DNA of 64,000 nucleotides from Otis tarda (Eukaryota > Chordata > Aves > Otidiformes > Otididae). The stretch is from the NCBI GenBank assembly GCA_026413225.1, contig CM048560.1, positions 16,262,001 through 16,326,000 of the forward strand. Direction: 5' to 3'. Numbering within the stretch: position 1 is the stretch's first letter; the number at the start of each line of letters is the position of its first letter. The notes beneath the pieces were generated by a model. The model worked only from the letters and a program-made list of their open reading frames with translations. It ran no database searches and was not told the DNA's origin. This document shows positions 50,881 through 64,000 of this stretch, piece by piece. Made by a program: the position numbers and the translations under genes.

Positions 50881-53800
50881 GTAAGTATACACAGTTCTCT
50901 GGCCTGCTCTGTATCATAGCTACTTGTCGCACAAGATACAGAGTTAATGGCATTCATTTGGAAAGTTTTTAAACATACGTTAAAAAACCCCAAGTTAACA
51001 GGAGGTCAAGTTTCAGTGTAGAGCTCTGGGGAACAGTTAGGTGGCAGGGCAAAGCAGTTTGGAAAAAGTACCCAATTACTTGTTCTGTGGATTCGAGGAA
51101 AAGAAACCCAAACTGTTTTTCCAGAATCTGCATATCATGTAGGTATTGACATTAGCAGCCATTCCAGTTTAAAAAGCTGTGTGAGGTGATAAGAGATTGC
51201 CAGTCCTGATTAGAAGTTTAGTAGTACGACAATATAAAAAACTCAAAGCAATGGGAAATGCTATGGTTGGACAGTAGTTGTGTGGTCTATGACCAAACCA
51301 AAAATCTGTATGTATTGAGCTCAATATGTACAATTACGGTTTATGTCTCTAGTGGAGCTTGGTCTATTGAAATAACCAAGCTAAGCCCAGAATGAAGTCA
51401 TTTTTATTTCTCAGAAAGACTGGAGCACTGCTTATAATGTCAGATCCAAATATTACCTAGTATTTGTAAATCATGTCCTTACAGTTTGCCAGGACATTCA
51501 AGTTTGCTATTTGTAGTGAAACAGAGAAGTTGTTTGGATTAAATTTTTAATGCGTGACATCATGTCTAATCATGAGTTGTCTTTATTAAAGTTGCAACTT
51601 CTACTATATTCAACTCTAATTGGAGAACTAAACTTGATTATTTTTAGCTGTATCCTTATAGGGTTTAATTTTACTCCTCAAGCACAACTGACAGTGGTAG
51701 GCAAGACTGTTTCTGCAGTGCCCAATGGGAACTCAGTAGTGTCACCGCATCAGCAAGCGGGAGGATGGGCAGTGCTGCGGCATTAGCACACTGGGAAGGG
51801 ACGCTGCTCTCTCAGTTGACCTGATATGGTGGTGACACTATTAAGTGCACCAAGGGTCCTATCACTTGCTGGGCACCAAAAGCTGTCTGGGATTGTTTTT
51901 CTTTTTCCTGTCATCAGGGTACAAAAGTAGGAGTACCCTTGATATTGTGAACTTTGAAGGACTCCATCCTGTTTCCAGTACAGTGTGTTACTGATTGGTG
52001 CGAAGAACATGGGCTTGTTTGTATTCCAAGGTATTCACAATCATAGGTTTTCTCAGTACTGTGTTAGAGACTTTTGGACTGTTCTCTTCTTGTTGACCAT
52101 TCCTGGTATATGTTCTTAATGCAACCAGTATAGTTCAGGTCTGCTCAGAAAATGACTGACAAACAAGATCATAAACAACAGTATGATAAAGAGTCCTCAC
52201 TCCTCTCCTGGCCAAAAGAAACCACACCTTTCATCAGTTAATCAAGTCTTGGACCTATTTTCAGTTTAGTTTTGATCTCCTCCTACAACTACTACATCAT
52301 CACTCCAATTTCACATCAGCTAGTTTGTGTTCAGCTATCTCTTCCCTTCTTTTCCTCCTCCTCCAGGATTTTCCCTCTCCCCTCGCCTTGCCTCTGGGAG
52401 CGAAGAGGTGCTCTTCTGAGAGCCACCCATTTCCGCTCAGCTGACTGTGCTGGTGTTCAGACTGTGATCGTGCTGGGCTTCCTTGGTTTGGCTCAGCGAG
52501 GCTTCAGCAGGTTGCATTAAGGCATAGAACAATAGGAATGTGCCTAAGGCCTCAGCTGCCAAAACTGTACAATTAGCTAAGTGTTTGGTTCAGAAAACTG
52601 TTTCAAGCTCTCATGGTTACAAAAACAGGCTTGAAAATGTGAGCAGCAGCACTCACGGTTTGTGCCAAACAAGAAGTTGTCTGGCCTCAGGAACTGCCAC
52701 AGTATCCACATTACCTGGCCACTGATGCTGCAGGAAGGGGTGGACTCTCTCTCAGGTGGGGCAGGAGTACCTGGTCGACACTACAGGTTCACTTCTGTGT
52801 TGATGGGACTTGGATACCTCCTCTCAGTACTCCAGCGTCTTAGGCTCTGCTGGTCATGGTGAAGGCTGAAAGTTGTGGTGCCTCACGCCATCCTCCTAGC
52901 ACGTGGCCGTGGCACTGGAGTGACACTGCTACCCACAAGATGTGCGGATATGGGAGCTCGCCTTTCCCTTGCAAGGACTGAATTGGCTCTCAGTGTTGAC
53001 CCATCCCTAATCATGTTAAACATCTGAATAGCTCTCCATAACAATTTTGGATCTCTTCAAGTGCTACATAATTTATGTATTCTTCATTCCACTATGTTAA
53101 GGTCTCTATTTTTCTTTTCTGTAAAGAACTTGAAGAATAAGATTGCAGAAGAAAAAATGCCAGGATACCAGTCTACCATTACTTTGCCTGGTTTAGTCCC
53201 TACTGCCCCTCTCACCCCAGAACATCATTCCCTGTGTTCTCTCTCCGAGGCAGTATTTTTGCTGCAAGCATAAGCTAACTTCAGTCTCTTATCAGGGGCT
53301 CATCAGCCTTCCTTCTTTTCATGTACCAGTTTCTCAGTAGCTAGTACGGCGTGGGATGATAGGCCATGAGGTTACAGGCTGAACAACTTAAATTGTGGTG
53401 ATCATCCATTGCTTTTCCGCAGTTCCACTTTGCTCACAAGACAAACGCATTCTGAAAAAAGAGCACACAATCACGCAGCACAGAAGACTTGGGAAATGCT
53501 GAGGAAGTCGTAGCAGCACCTGTGGGCGAGTGCAGTAAGCGAAAAAAAAAGAAATCAAAGGGCTCTAGTTTTGCAGCAGAGCTGTTTGCCTACTTTGGGC
53601 CATGCCAGTTTGCAGTCCCTGGGACTGCCTCTGCCTAGAGCAGCCTGTCCCTTTGCAGAAGGGTGGCTCTTTCAGGTGAGTTGTAGGGCAGGTGGATGTG
53701 CTGCTTCTACTCTAGTAGCAGAGCGGCTCCCTGCCTCCTGAGCAGAGCCTTCAGTAAGTGTCAGATAATTGAGCCTAGGAGGGTAAATAGCAGCTCCAAG

Positions 53801-55566
53801 GGCTGTGGAGTGCAGAGCTTGCTTCCTTGGCCCTTGTTTGAAAATACTTGGCTTCTCTGTGTACTTCTGCACTTCTGCCTTGTTCATTTTCCTTAAACGT
53901 ATAGGCAAGCCAGAAAACAGAGTATTTTGAATCATAAAAGATTTCAAATTTATAAAACCTTTTTTAATGCCCGTGAATGCTATTCTCGAAACAGAAATCT
54001 GTGTCATGCATACCATAGGAATGTCATAACTATTGTGTCTGTCTCTATGGAAGCCTTGGGCAGGATAGTCATTGACTTTCCAGCTTCTCCTTCAGACTTT
54101 TCATACAATACAGTACATTCATTCACAATTTTATTAATACACTGTATGCAAAGTATGAATTGCACCATTTCATTGATTGATCTCGTTAGAAAGGTAAGCA
54201 GTGTAAAGAAGTTTAAATGGCAACTTCTGGGACTTACTGCTGATAAAGACAAGACCCCCAGAGCCAGATCAAAGTTTGTAGTTAAAGGATCATGTAACCA
54301 TTAATGAAGTCCTAGCTGTTTATTTCTTTTTATTACTAGCTATTATTTTTCCCTGTAAAGAATTATTATAAAGTTCCTAAACTGTTAGGAGGAGGTGTGC
54401 TTTGAATAAACAAAATAATAAAAATTACAAATCAATTGTATTAGAAGATCCAAAGTTATTTCTAACAAAGAAGATAACCCCAGGATATGAGCAGATAATG
54501 AATCAGAGCACTCTGTAAAGTGTTGTTAGTACCGTTGTACAGATAGAGAAACGAAGGCACACTGAGCTTGAATGTTTATTATCGGAGCAGAGGGTGGAGT
54601 TAGGGCTGTATGTTCTCAGTGTCCTCATTAGGAAGACTGTCTGCTGCTTTCACTCTGTGAATTCATCGTTTAAGTTTCCACTAAATCTAAGCCACCTCAG
54701 ATTGCTTTGTTTAAAAGAAAGGAATGAAAGAGTTAAAGCTTGTGTCAGCACATATCCAAAACACCAGGAAAATACGCTACTGCTGAGTTGGGCTGGAGTT
54801 TTAAATTCTTACTACATAGCTGAAGCTTGGATTTTTGCCTTGAGCCTGGTCCTCCATTAGGCAGAATTTTAAAATGAATGGGGGAGAAAAACCAGCCTTT
54901 GGGTTTATGGTTATAGGATAGAGGGAAGCACAAAATACCTTCTTGGTAAAGATTTTTCAGTATAGAAATGTAAGTTTGGTGTATACATGTGGTTTTGCAC
55001 TTATTTTTATTGTGTGATGCACATAGCTTCACTCAGCACAGTGACTTCTCACATGCTTTATCTCACGGAGGCAGCTCACAGTTTCATTTTCACAAAAAAT
55101 CTACTGGTGGCTAAAGCTCACAGTGGAATAAATTATCATTAAAATTAAATAGCATGCCCCAACCAAACCAAATGTGTTCTGTTAGGATAAGGATTTTTTC
55201 AGTGTAATGTTTTGCAACTTTTTTTCCAAACCTGTGGCACTGAATAGAAGCACAGTGATGCCTACAGAGTGATAGGACTTTGGAGGAAACCGTCCGAGAT
55301 GGGGCATGGTGCTAAAGGGAGTTGTTCTTTACCAGTATATTGCCTTATTGTATTGTCATTTTGCTTCTCGAGGCGTCTTTCCCCCTCTATAAACCAGAGG
55401 GAACACTAGTGAATAGTCTTAAGAAAAATTTTTGGCATCTTGATAAAAACCTGACATAAATTTCTCTGTGTTTTAGAGAAGAGTGAATATGTGGTGACTA
55501 CATAGTGTGATGTTAACAAAACATTTGGCATAGACAGGGTTATTTTCAGACTCTGCATAAGTTTTT

Positions 55567-55581
55567 TATATATATATATAT
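55567..55581. repeat. (TA)7 microsatellite
   Basis: Seven and a half TA units following a run of six T, in the intron between the second and third recognised exons. Confidence 0.85.
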
Positions 55582-56746
55582 CTCTTGATGGGTTAAGTAG
55601 GTGGTGCTGTGAAAGTCACTTTGATTTACTGAAGTAAGTCTTGAGTTTATTCTCATTGTGTTAAAAATAAATATACCTAAGTATCATGGCATTTCAGTCT
55701 GAAAATACCTGAAATGGGTCAGTGCATGAACTCTGACTGACCTAAGTAATTGGAAATCACCACTTTGATTACCAGTGTTTCTAGTCATATTAGTCTGGTT
55801 GGATATTTTTACATGTCATAAAAATAGAACAGTTTTGGAATGGGCATTCTGTTCAGGTGGTCCTGGGTTGGACCATCAGCTGTCTCATCACTCGGTAGAG
55901 CAGTGCATGGGTGGGAAGGTCTGCTCAGTTCAGCAAGAAGAATACTTAGCATCTGTGCCCAATATTTTTTTTTTCTCAGCAAGAAATAAATGCCAAAATT
56001 ACATTGTAAAGGGGGAATGGGAGAGGAAGTTGAAGGTTAGACTGGTTAGATTACGACAGGTTGCAATTTTACATAAGCTAGGCAACACCTGTAGAAAGTG
56101 CTTTTACCTGTGATCCGTAGCAGGTCAATCTCGCAGAAAAACCTTACCAGACCTGTCCCACCACCCACTTCTAAGTTTTCATGTAACAAAATAATTTCCT
56201 CCCTTTCCATCAGGTCATTATTTCTCTCAGTTAAAAAGCAGTTTATTGCAAACATGTCTTAGCAGAAAACCAGAAGTTTTATGAAACTGCCCAGAAGGAG
56301 AGTTTTAGAAGTGCTACTCAGCAAGTGATTTTTTTTTTCTTTAGATTTAGTAGCTTTCTCAATTGCTTTTATAGCCTAGGGATGTCTTTACTGGGCAAGT
56401 GAAAGTAGTGAAAATTAAGTCAATGAAAGAAGGGACCCAATCCTTTGTGATTTCCTGGCAGAAATCACTGTTAGAATAGATTAAAAAAACCCCTTAAAGA
56501 TCTACATTTGTGATTTTATATCATATTTTATTTAAGATTTGATGCTTCAGCTCTTTCTCTGAGTTATTCAGGCGATAGAATGAGTAAGGGTTATGGATGA
56601 GAAAGCACTTATGCAAGCAAATAACCTTACTCACAAGAACCCCTTTAATAGCACTGAATGTCTGTGTTAAGTTAGTAAAACGGAGGAAGCAACAGCAGTA
56701 ATGATAAATACAAAACCAGATCACATGCTCTTGGCTTGAGAGTTGG

Positions 56747-56764
56747 AAAAAAAAAAAAAAAAAA
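56747..56764. repeat. A18 homopolymer run
   Basis: Eighteen consecutive A followed by gcttta. A second A-rich run lies near 56826-56837. No retrocopy was recognised upstream. Confidence 0.85.
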
Positions 56765-57265
56765 GCTTTAAAGAAGTGACAGAATGAAAAGTTTAATTAT
56801 TAGTCATTTTTTTTATTTCTAAGAAGAAAAAAAAAAAGCCATGTTCTTATTACTTCAGCCAATAGCTGGTTTATTCCTTTACTTCATGAAAATATGGTTC
56901 AGATATTTTGGGTCTCTGCCACCAAACCACAGGCTGCTCTATGGTTTGCACTAGATTTTGGATGACTGACAAAACTCACCGAAAAACAAGTGCTATTTGT
57001 TTTCCTGTGCCTAGTATTTAACGGGAAATCAGGAGGCTAAATTTCCAATCACTGGTTAAACAGACCCAGATGTGAGCAGAGTGCTCTGCTAGGAGAAGAG
57101 TGAGGAAGGATAGGAAATGCATGACTAGTGATAAATTTGGTATAAATAGTGACCTTTCACTAGTCAAAGTAAAAGCAGTAGATTTTCAGTGTTGTGTAAC
57201 AGTGTGAAGAGGAATTTAAAAGGACGTTTACATTCCTATAGAATCCTGCATTTGTTGGTTTTTGG

Positions 57266-57282
57266 TTTTTTTTTTTTTTTTT
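57266..57282. repeat. T17 homopolymer run
   Basis: Seventeen consecutive T preceded by tttggtttttgg-like T/G sequence. It is simple low-complexity intronic DNA. Confidence 0.85.
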
Positions 57283-60200
57283 AAATCTTCATCGCTCTTC
57301 TACTCAGGAGCTGGAAATAATCCTGTAGTTGCCCTTTTCCACTTGGCAGAGTTCATATTCCCCCTTCCTCTCTCCACACCATTTCCTTGCTTTTTGAAAG
57401 AACGTGAAAATAACATGAAGTGTCTAATTAAAAGCAGTGTTTAGTAAACAGTAACTCTTACTATGCTTTTCACAATAGTAGATTTCCTTGGAGACTTTGT
57501 CTCGTGGCCTGATCCAACCCCCTGCAAAATTCTGCTTTTCTAAAGTCTATGTGACTGGTTTGCTCCCAGAAATATCAAGGGGACCTCAGGCTACATATGG
57601 TGGTTGCTTACATTCTTGGCAATGGAGTGGAAGAATTTTATCAGAAGCAGGGATGGCAGAAAATGACAGGGTGGTAAATACATGTTTGAAAGTGATGCTT
57701 TGTCCACATTCAGTAAAAGGAGTTTAGAAATACAGTTACCCTAGTAAAGCATCTTTAAATATCTAGGAGTTGGTTTGTTTTGGTTTTTTTCTTTCAAAGC
57801 TTGCTTCGGGAAGCCATTACAGAGGGGGAGTGATATTTCTGGCTTAGGAAGCAAAATATAGCACATGAAGCAAATATGCAGTGTATGGTAAAACATGTCT
57901 GTATGTGGTTGTGTGATGTTCCAAAATAGGGAAGTTTTACGGTGCTTAGGTGTCCTCTGCTTTCATTGTAAGCACTTTGCAGTTTGATTTGAGCAGAAGT
58001 GTTTCAAAAATACGAACTTGCCAGTAAATTTCAGAGGAAGCGAGGCAGATCTGTGTGCCTTAGTTTCTCCTTTCATGGGACTTCCAAGTCTTGCACTTTT
58101 TTGGAGCCTGATTTGCTAGGAGTATCACATAGTTCATACTAGATCTTCTCCTGTCCCAGGTGATTTAAGCCGTCTTTCAAACTCAGGCTTTATTGCTTGA
58201 TGTTTCTTTCAGCTTCAAGAGCGGGCTGTCTCCATGGGCCACTGCTTCAACCAAAATTTTGTGTTAGGGGTGTGAATGCGCCAGATGTAGATGATGCTGC
58301 TGCCTCTTGGATCTCACACTGGTCTTTCTCATTGCTGCCACTGACTGATCCTGAGTGCTCCTGCTTCTCACAGTCCCTCTCGGAGCCCAGACCCATTGCT
58401 TTCCGAGCAAAAGAGACTGATAGTTAGGAAGACTTGGTCTTTAAGTTAAACTAGGCTGCAAGAGTAAGGAAACAAACAACATTCTGACATTTAGTGGTTG
58501 AGATGTGTTCCCAGTCATATCTTGCAGAGGGCTGACAGGCCTGGAACGGACATCTGTGATGGTCTTTTCTCTCTGTAGGTCATGGCTCCTTCCCTTCTTT
58601 GCTTGCTTTGGTAAACAGGGGCTTTAGCTACTGGAAGTTTACAGAAGCAGGCAGCAGATTTTGGCAGACTACTGGTGTTAGTGATGTGAAGATAATAAAT
58701 GACAACAGGTTGTGTTACTGAGTCATCTATTCCAGTGGAAACTATAGCTGCAGTTGCATAGATATGCTTTAATTCTCCCCTTCTCTTCTTCCACTAAATT
58801 CAATCTAACTTGAAACAGAATTCCTGGAAAAGCTTCTGCTACCTTATTTTGTTCAGATCAAACGAGTGTTACGTTGAGTCTATTAAGATGTTGTGAGATT
58901 AATGTGAGATGAGTGGACTGTTACCTGTGTGTGATTAATAAACCCCTGCTGAGCCCTAAATTTTGGGAGCAGATTTCCCCTTTACAGGGATTTTTTGTTT
59001 GTTTCCTTTTTATCATTATAGTAAGTATTCCATGGGGATTTTGAAAGTTGCACTTGCTTTGACCCAGTTTCAGCTTTGATGGAAAATCCCAGAGTCTTCT
59101 TTATAGATACTTAAAGATGTGCAAGAGTCTGATCCCAGGAGGTTCTGCTTTCATCCCAGGAAAGTGTTGAGCAGCCTCAGTTCCTATCAATATCTTCCGT
59201 AGCTGGCAAACTGAGCATCCCCTAGGAAGTAGAATTAAAATCTAAAATGTAATATTGAGATAATGCTGCTTCTTTTACATGTTTGTTTTAAAAAATGTTG
59301 AAAACTGGAAGTGGAGTTTGGTGATGACTGTAAGTGGTCTTGAGAACACTAAACTGAAAATGAGAAATATTACTACTGCCTGAAAGCATCACACCTTTGT
59401 GGCTGGTAAGGACTATGCAAAGCTGATAGGTGATTCACAGATGTTGCATGTCACTTCAAAAGTAGCATGTTTCTTAGTCACTTACCAAAAAGAATTATTC
59501 TCTCGGTGATTACTGTATGTTGCATGTGGATTTATGAACAACAAATTATATATTTTTGAGTTTCCAAATACCTGATATTTCTGCGTCCGTGGCTTTACTG
59601 TTCCTCCGTGAGGGGACCAAAGCACATCAAAGTACATTACCAAAAAACACCAGCCGAGTCTGAAGTCCATGTGGGCTGCTCTGAAAGTTGGTTCAAGTTT
59701 CTGAATTTTATTCTGAGCAGATTTACTCCTCTCCTACATGTTCCACCACAGGTATGATGCTGTATGGCTCAGACAGAAATACAAAGGATGCTGCTTTTCT
59801 TCTGGTAGGGTATTTGCCTCAGTCTTGGCTTTATGGTTGGCTTTGTTGGTCACTTGTGCTGGAGGGGCCTTGGTGGGTGGTGGTGTAGCTGTTGCTGTGA
59901 GGGGAGGTGTTGGTTCATGCTGTTTAGATGTGAACCCTTGACTTTGTATTCTGAATCATCTCCCAAAGGTGCCTGCCTCTCTCTCAAGGCTAAATTATGA
60001 ACTTGCTTCCTACTTGGGAGTTCCAAATTATAGCTACATTAAATACTTAAAATGTCATAAAGCAAACAAAGTAAATATCCCCCCTGGATCAGGTTTAAAG
60101 AAAAAAAAAAGGCAATAAACATTTAAAAAGAGAGAAGGAAATAGGTAAAATAAGAAACAGAAGATGCTATTTCAAGTGGGTGCAGTGTTCCTGCTCACCA

Positions 60201-60384
60201 GTGTATATATTTGAAATGGCTCGGGGTTGGCTGCGAGAGTTGGTCCTTCTGGGGAATAGTAACTTAACGCCTTTTGGCACTTCTGCCAGTTAGCTGATGT
60301 CCTGAACTACCATGGCAGCCTTGCAAGGGCAGTTTTTTAAGACTGGAAAGTTTTCTTAAGGGACGTGTAAAGGTATAAAAGCTT

Positions 60385-60418
60385 CCCCCGCTCCCTTCCT
60401 CCCCCCCCATCCCCCCCC
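60385..60418 (-). repeat. C-rich tract, G-quadruplex-prone on the - strand
   Basis: On the + strand the tract has C5, C3, then two runs of eight C separated by at. The - strand therefore has four or more G runs with loops of one to about six bases, which satisfies the usual sequence pattern for an intramolecular G-quadruplex. It is intronic, about 1.9 kb upstream of the exon at 62296. Any function is unknown. Confidence 0.7.
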
Positions 60419-62295
60419 AGAATGAGAGTGTATGTTTCCTGTATGTTTCCTTGCCTCTGTACAGTGCAAAGAAAATCACAGTCCCTGTTTTCCCCGATGG
60501 TCACCGGGGTAGTAGTGTGTGTAATCAAAATATATTCCTGAACATGTTTTATTCTTTGATAGAATGCTCAGATTTTGGTAGCGAATTTTCAAAATGCTGT
60601 GCTTGATCCTTGTTTCCTCTGACTGCAGAGGAGCTCTTTGAACTGCGGTCCTTGCTGTGGTTAGTGGCCATGGCCGGTATTGTTTAGTCTTGCAAACTGA
60701 TTTTTCCATGTCAGGCTTGGAATTTTCCTCATTTAGCCTCAGAAATGTGATAGGGCATGTAGGTGAATTCAGCAGCAGAGGATGTTTCTGCTGCAGTCAC
60801 TTTTAATGTCCTGGCAACAACAGGAAGAAACAGACCTGGGGCACTTTTTCCACTCTGCAACCTCTGAAAGTAACCACTGAAGGAGATGAAGTGAGAAGAT
60901 AAAAGCGTATGTGGCAGCAATTTCTCAATCACCCAGTCACCTGTGTAATGAGTGCTCAAATAAAAATTGTTCGTATATTCCCAAATATATAAAACATTCT
61001 TTGGTTTTAATGCTCTGACTTACACTAAGTACGTGAGAGAGCGATGCTTTTGGTTTGTTCTGAAGAGCAAGTAGTTAATGTTCAAGGCAGGTGTCGAAAC
61101 AGTGATGGTTGCCTTTTTTGGACAAGTCTATTGAATTCTTTCCAGAAAAAATAACGTTCTTGGCTCGCTTAACCTTGCCTTAGGTCCATGTAGTAAAAAT
61201 CCCAACACTGGCAGGCACAGCAGGACTCTGCACTCCTCTAAAACCAGGTAGTGGAACCAGCATTTCAAACAGACTGTAGTATGTGATTAAAAAAATAAAT
61301 TACTGTAAGCTTCATGTTTATTTAAAGCTGTTACTGTATGATCATTTAGTGAGGATGCTTGTGCCAGACTTTTTGGTTGCTCTGCTTTCTGTCTGTCGGT
61401 TCCTCCCTAGTAGGACTCAGTGACTTTGGGGTTCATCAATAGGATCTGTCTCGCAGGAAGACATTTGTCATGCTGCAGGATGATGCAGAAGGCTTTCAAG
61501 TTTTAATTAGTAATAAATGGAAAACCAAGTGTATTCTGAAAAAGAAAACTGTTGTGTTAGCATACATTTCAATATATCAAATCTCAAATTAAAAATATAG
61601 AGAAAATGGATAGAGAAAATCCATTACTGCAAGCTAATGCATGTCTTTGGACAATATTTAAAAGGAATAATATTTTTTTCTCACATTTTCCTCAAATGTC
61701 TTAAAGGGTTATACTGTTACTTCTTTACTCTAATACTGACCATAAAAAAACCACTAGAAACATTGTGAAACAGTTTAAATCAAAAGCAAGTACTGTACTT
61801 ACTGGATAAGACTAGCTCATATTTTTGAGGTAGTTAGGGAGGTTTGTTCCTGAGAGTGGAATGCCAGCATCTATTCAATATCCCTACAAAATAATAACTG
61901 ATTAAGTCCTTAAATTTTGCATTTTTTCACACACAGAGATTTTCCCAGTTCCTCAGACCATCTTCTTCTTACTCTCTCCTGTCTTTCTTTTCCTCTTGTC
62001 TTCCAACCCTCCCCTCGCCCCTACATTTCAGCTTCCTTGCGGCACTGTCGTGCCACTTCTGCAGCAGACTTTGGAGAGTGGGCTGATGGGTGCTTCAGTT
62101 TTTAAAAACACCTCTGGAAAAGGACTGATTATGCAGATATTAAAACACATGAAGTTTAGGCATTATTGGAAATAAGCTGTAATCATCTTCAGTGAATGCA
62201 TTTGGGTGTGACAGATTACATTGCTTAAACGTGCTGCCTGTCTGTGTGGATAAGATAAATGTACCACATTAAAAATATGTTTTTATTCCCATCAG

Positions 62296-62479
62296 GTGTC
62301 TTTAGGTTCTGTGGTTCAGTTTGAGAAGGGAAATTTCTCCTTGTCAGCAGAAATGGAAGAGAAGATTTTTCCTGAGAAAAATGAACATCTGCTACAGTGG
62401 GCCCAGAAGGAATATGGAGCAGTAACATCTTTCACTGAACTCAAAATATCAAGAAACATCTATATTAAAGTAGGAGAAG
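62296..62479 (+). CDS. TGFBR3: TGFBR3 (betaglycan) internal coding exon, orphan domain
   Basis: This is the third recognised exon of the orphan domain of the betaglycan co-receptor. It has an acceptor atcag at 62291-62295 and a donor G|gtaaaa at 62480. It is 184 nt: 61 codons plus one base, so the next exon must complete the codon (in mammals an Asp, as in VGED). The translation starts VSLGSVVQF and contains the conserved NFSLSAE, NEHLLQWAQK and EYGAVTSFTELKISRNIY, ending IKVGE. The N-F-S sequon is a likely N-glycosylation site that I also recall in the human protein. These motifs make the identification essentially certain. The following exon is not found in the remaining 1.5 kb and presumably lies beyond the window. 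Confidence 0.97.
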
Positions 62480-64000
62480 GTAAAACAAAACAAAACCAAC
62501 AGAATTGATAGGCACTTTTAGATGTTGAGGATAAGTCTTGCTGTAGTATTATTCCACATTTTTTATTTTAATCTTTAAACATACCTCTCATTTTCCAAGG
62601 CTTGATATGAAAGAGGAAGGCAGAGAAATAAGAGCAGGTCTAAAGACCAGACATTGGATTTAGGCAACTTTTAGTGGATTCTGGTGCCATAATTTTATGC
62701 TCATAAATGTAGGTGCAATTGGCCAGAATCTTACAGGAGTCGAAGTTTCACCTTTTAAAAGGAATAAACTATTCATGGTGATTGTTTGGGTGTCATCATC
62801 TAAAGGACCGAAGTGGAGAACCCGCAGTAGGGGGTAATTTCTAGAAAGACCACAAGTGGTGGTGTTTTTGTTTTGTTTTGCTTTTTCCAGTATTTGCTTG
62901 TGTAAGGATCCAGAGTACTTTGGCCAAGAACTATTGCTTTCCTCACCAAATAAGTTGCCTCAGTCTGATGTCCTTGTGTATTTTCATCTCAAGGAGCAAT
63001 ATTTCTTTTCCCTATGAGCTGCATGCCAAATTCATCAGGTGACCTGGGACAGGTGGGAGAGGACTCCTGTTCCTCAGGGATTTCACAGGCCTGTATTAGG
63101 ATAGGATTTGGGCTGCAGCTGAGCAGTGTTGGAACAACTTAACAATATGAGCTTCTGCAGCACCTTCTGGCTCATGCTTTGCCTCAGATGGCTGCTGGTC
63201 ACACAGCATGTCTTCTGCAGGGGAGTTCCACCTGAGCTGGTCATAAACCATGGATAATACAAGAGCCACGGCTCTTCTCTTCACTGCATTCTTGGAACAA
63301 GGCAGTCAGTTCAGGAGGGTTTATGGCCTGCTTATTTTTATTCAAGTTCATTTTCTGGAAAATACATAGTAAAAAAAACTTTGCAGGGAGAGCAGACTTT
63401 CCTCTATTGTGCAGGATGATTGGGGTGAAATTTTCTTTTTTGCAGATGTGGGATGTTTTAAGCTGTCAGTGTTCTTTGCGTAATGGCCTGCAATTCACTG
63501 GTTATTTTCTTCTCTGAAGATATTGACCAAGTTCAGGCCAAAGCAAACATCCAGTTTTAGGCTGAACCAAAAGCAGCAAGAATAAAGGCTGGTAAAAGTG
63601 AACTGGAAATGATTTGCATTGCAGCTAGTGGTCCAGATATTTTGAAACTAGTTGTTGTTTCTCAAGAAGTTCAGTGATGGGAAAAGTAGAAACCAATAGA
63701 ACATTTTATCAGCATCCAACGAGTACTGGTGGGCTCAGCATTTACTACCAGCAGCAGCTTAGTTTAGTAGTACTTCAGCAATACTTCTAGAGAAATTCCT
63801 GTGTAGCTGACCTAGTTGGCTGCAAAAACAACCCCAAAAGCCTTCTGTGGAGAAAACATTCTTTCCTAACCACCTGTATCTGATCATTTGATTTCCTAAA
63901 GCATGAGGCTTGCCCCCCAAAATCGGAACATGCATGTGTTGGTTTTATCCAAACCTGCCAAACTTGTACAGGATTCCCCTGCGTGATTTTTGTTCTACTT
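62480..64000 (+). other. TGFBR3: Start of the next TGFBR3 intron
   Basis: The segment follows the donor at 62480. The next betaglycan exon, expected to begin by completing an Asp codon and to encode a QVFPPKC-like segment, is not seen before the window ends. Only short chance open frames are present. Confidence 0.8.

Larger units (their letters stand above)
50881..62295 (+). other. TGFBR3: TGFBR3 intron, 11,415 bases
   Basis: The intron starts with the strong donor gtaagt and ends with the acceptor cag at 62293-62295. It joins phase-0 exon ends and reads RRVFL|VSLGS across the junction. No further exon or transposable element was recognised inside it. It holds an AT dinucleotide repeat near 55567, A and T homopolymers near 56747 and 57266, and a C-rich tract at 60385-60418. 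Open frames of 60-125 codons occur on both strands but none resembles a known protein. Confidence 0.9.

Overview
The window is vertebrate nuclear DNA, almost certainly from a bird. It is AT-rich, gene-poor and CpG-poor, with GT-AG introns and many homopolymer runs. It carries a CR1 non-LTR retrotransposon with the bird-type 3' tail of (ATTCTGTG)n and a largely intact reverse transcriptase fragment. No bacterial-type operon, rRNA, tRNA or CRISPR array was seen.

The one host gene I can support is TGFBR3 (betaglycan, TGF-beta receptor type III), read on the + strand. Three consecutive internal coding exons are present: 29598-29782, 50743-50880 and 62296-62479. They join in frame with consistent splice phases and together encode 168 complete codons of the membrane-distal orphan domain, starting just after the expected signal peptide. 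The introns between them are 20,960 and 11,415 bases long. The signal-peptide exon, the promoter and all later exons (rest of the orphan domain, ZP domain, transmembrane segment, cytoplasmic tail) were not found. They are probably outside the window, so nearly all of the 64 kb would be intron.

Layout: 1-29597 is sequence before the first recognised exon, probably intron, with only simple repeats identified. 29783-50742 is an intron holding a 5'-truncated CR1 on the - strand (45289-46276), an unidentified protein-like open frame directly beside it on the same strand (46411-46914), and a 12-bp perfect inverted repeat that may be a decayed CR1 3' end (44217-44258). 50881-62295 is an intron with simple repeats and a G-quadruplex-prone tract at 60385-60418. 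62480-64000 is the start of the next intron.

I found no convincing undescribed biological system. The item most deserving a search is the open frame at 46411-46914. It reads like real protein, but I could not assign it to a family.
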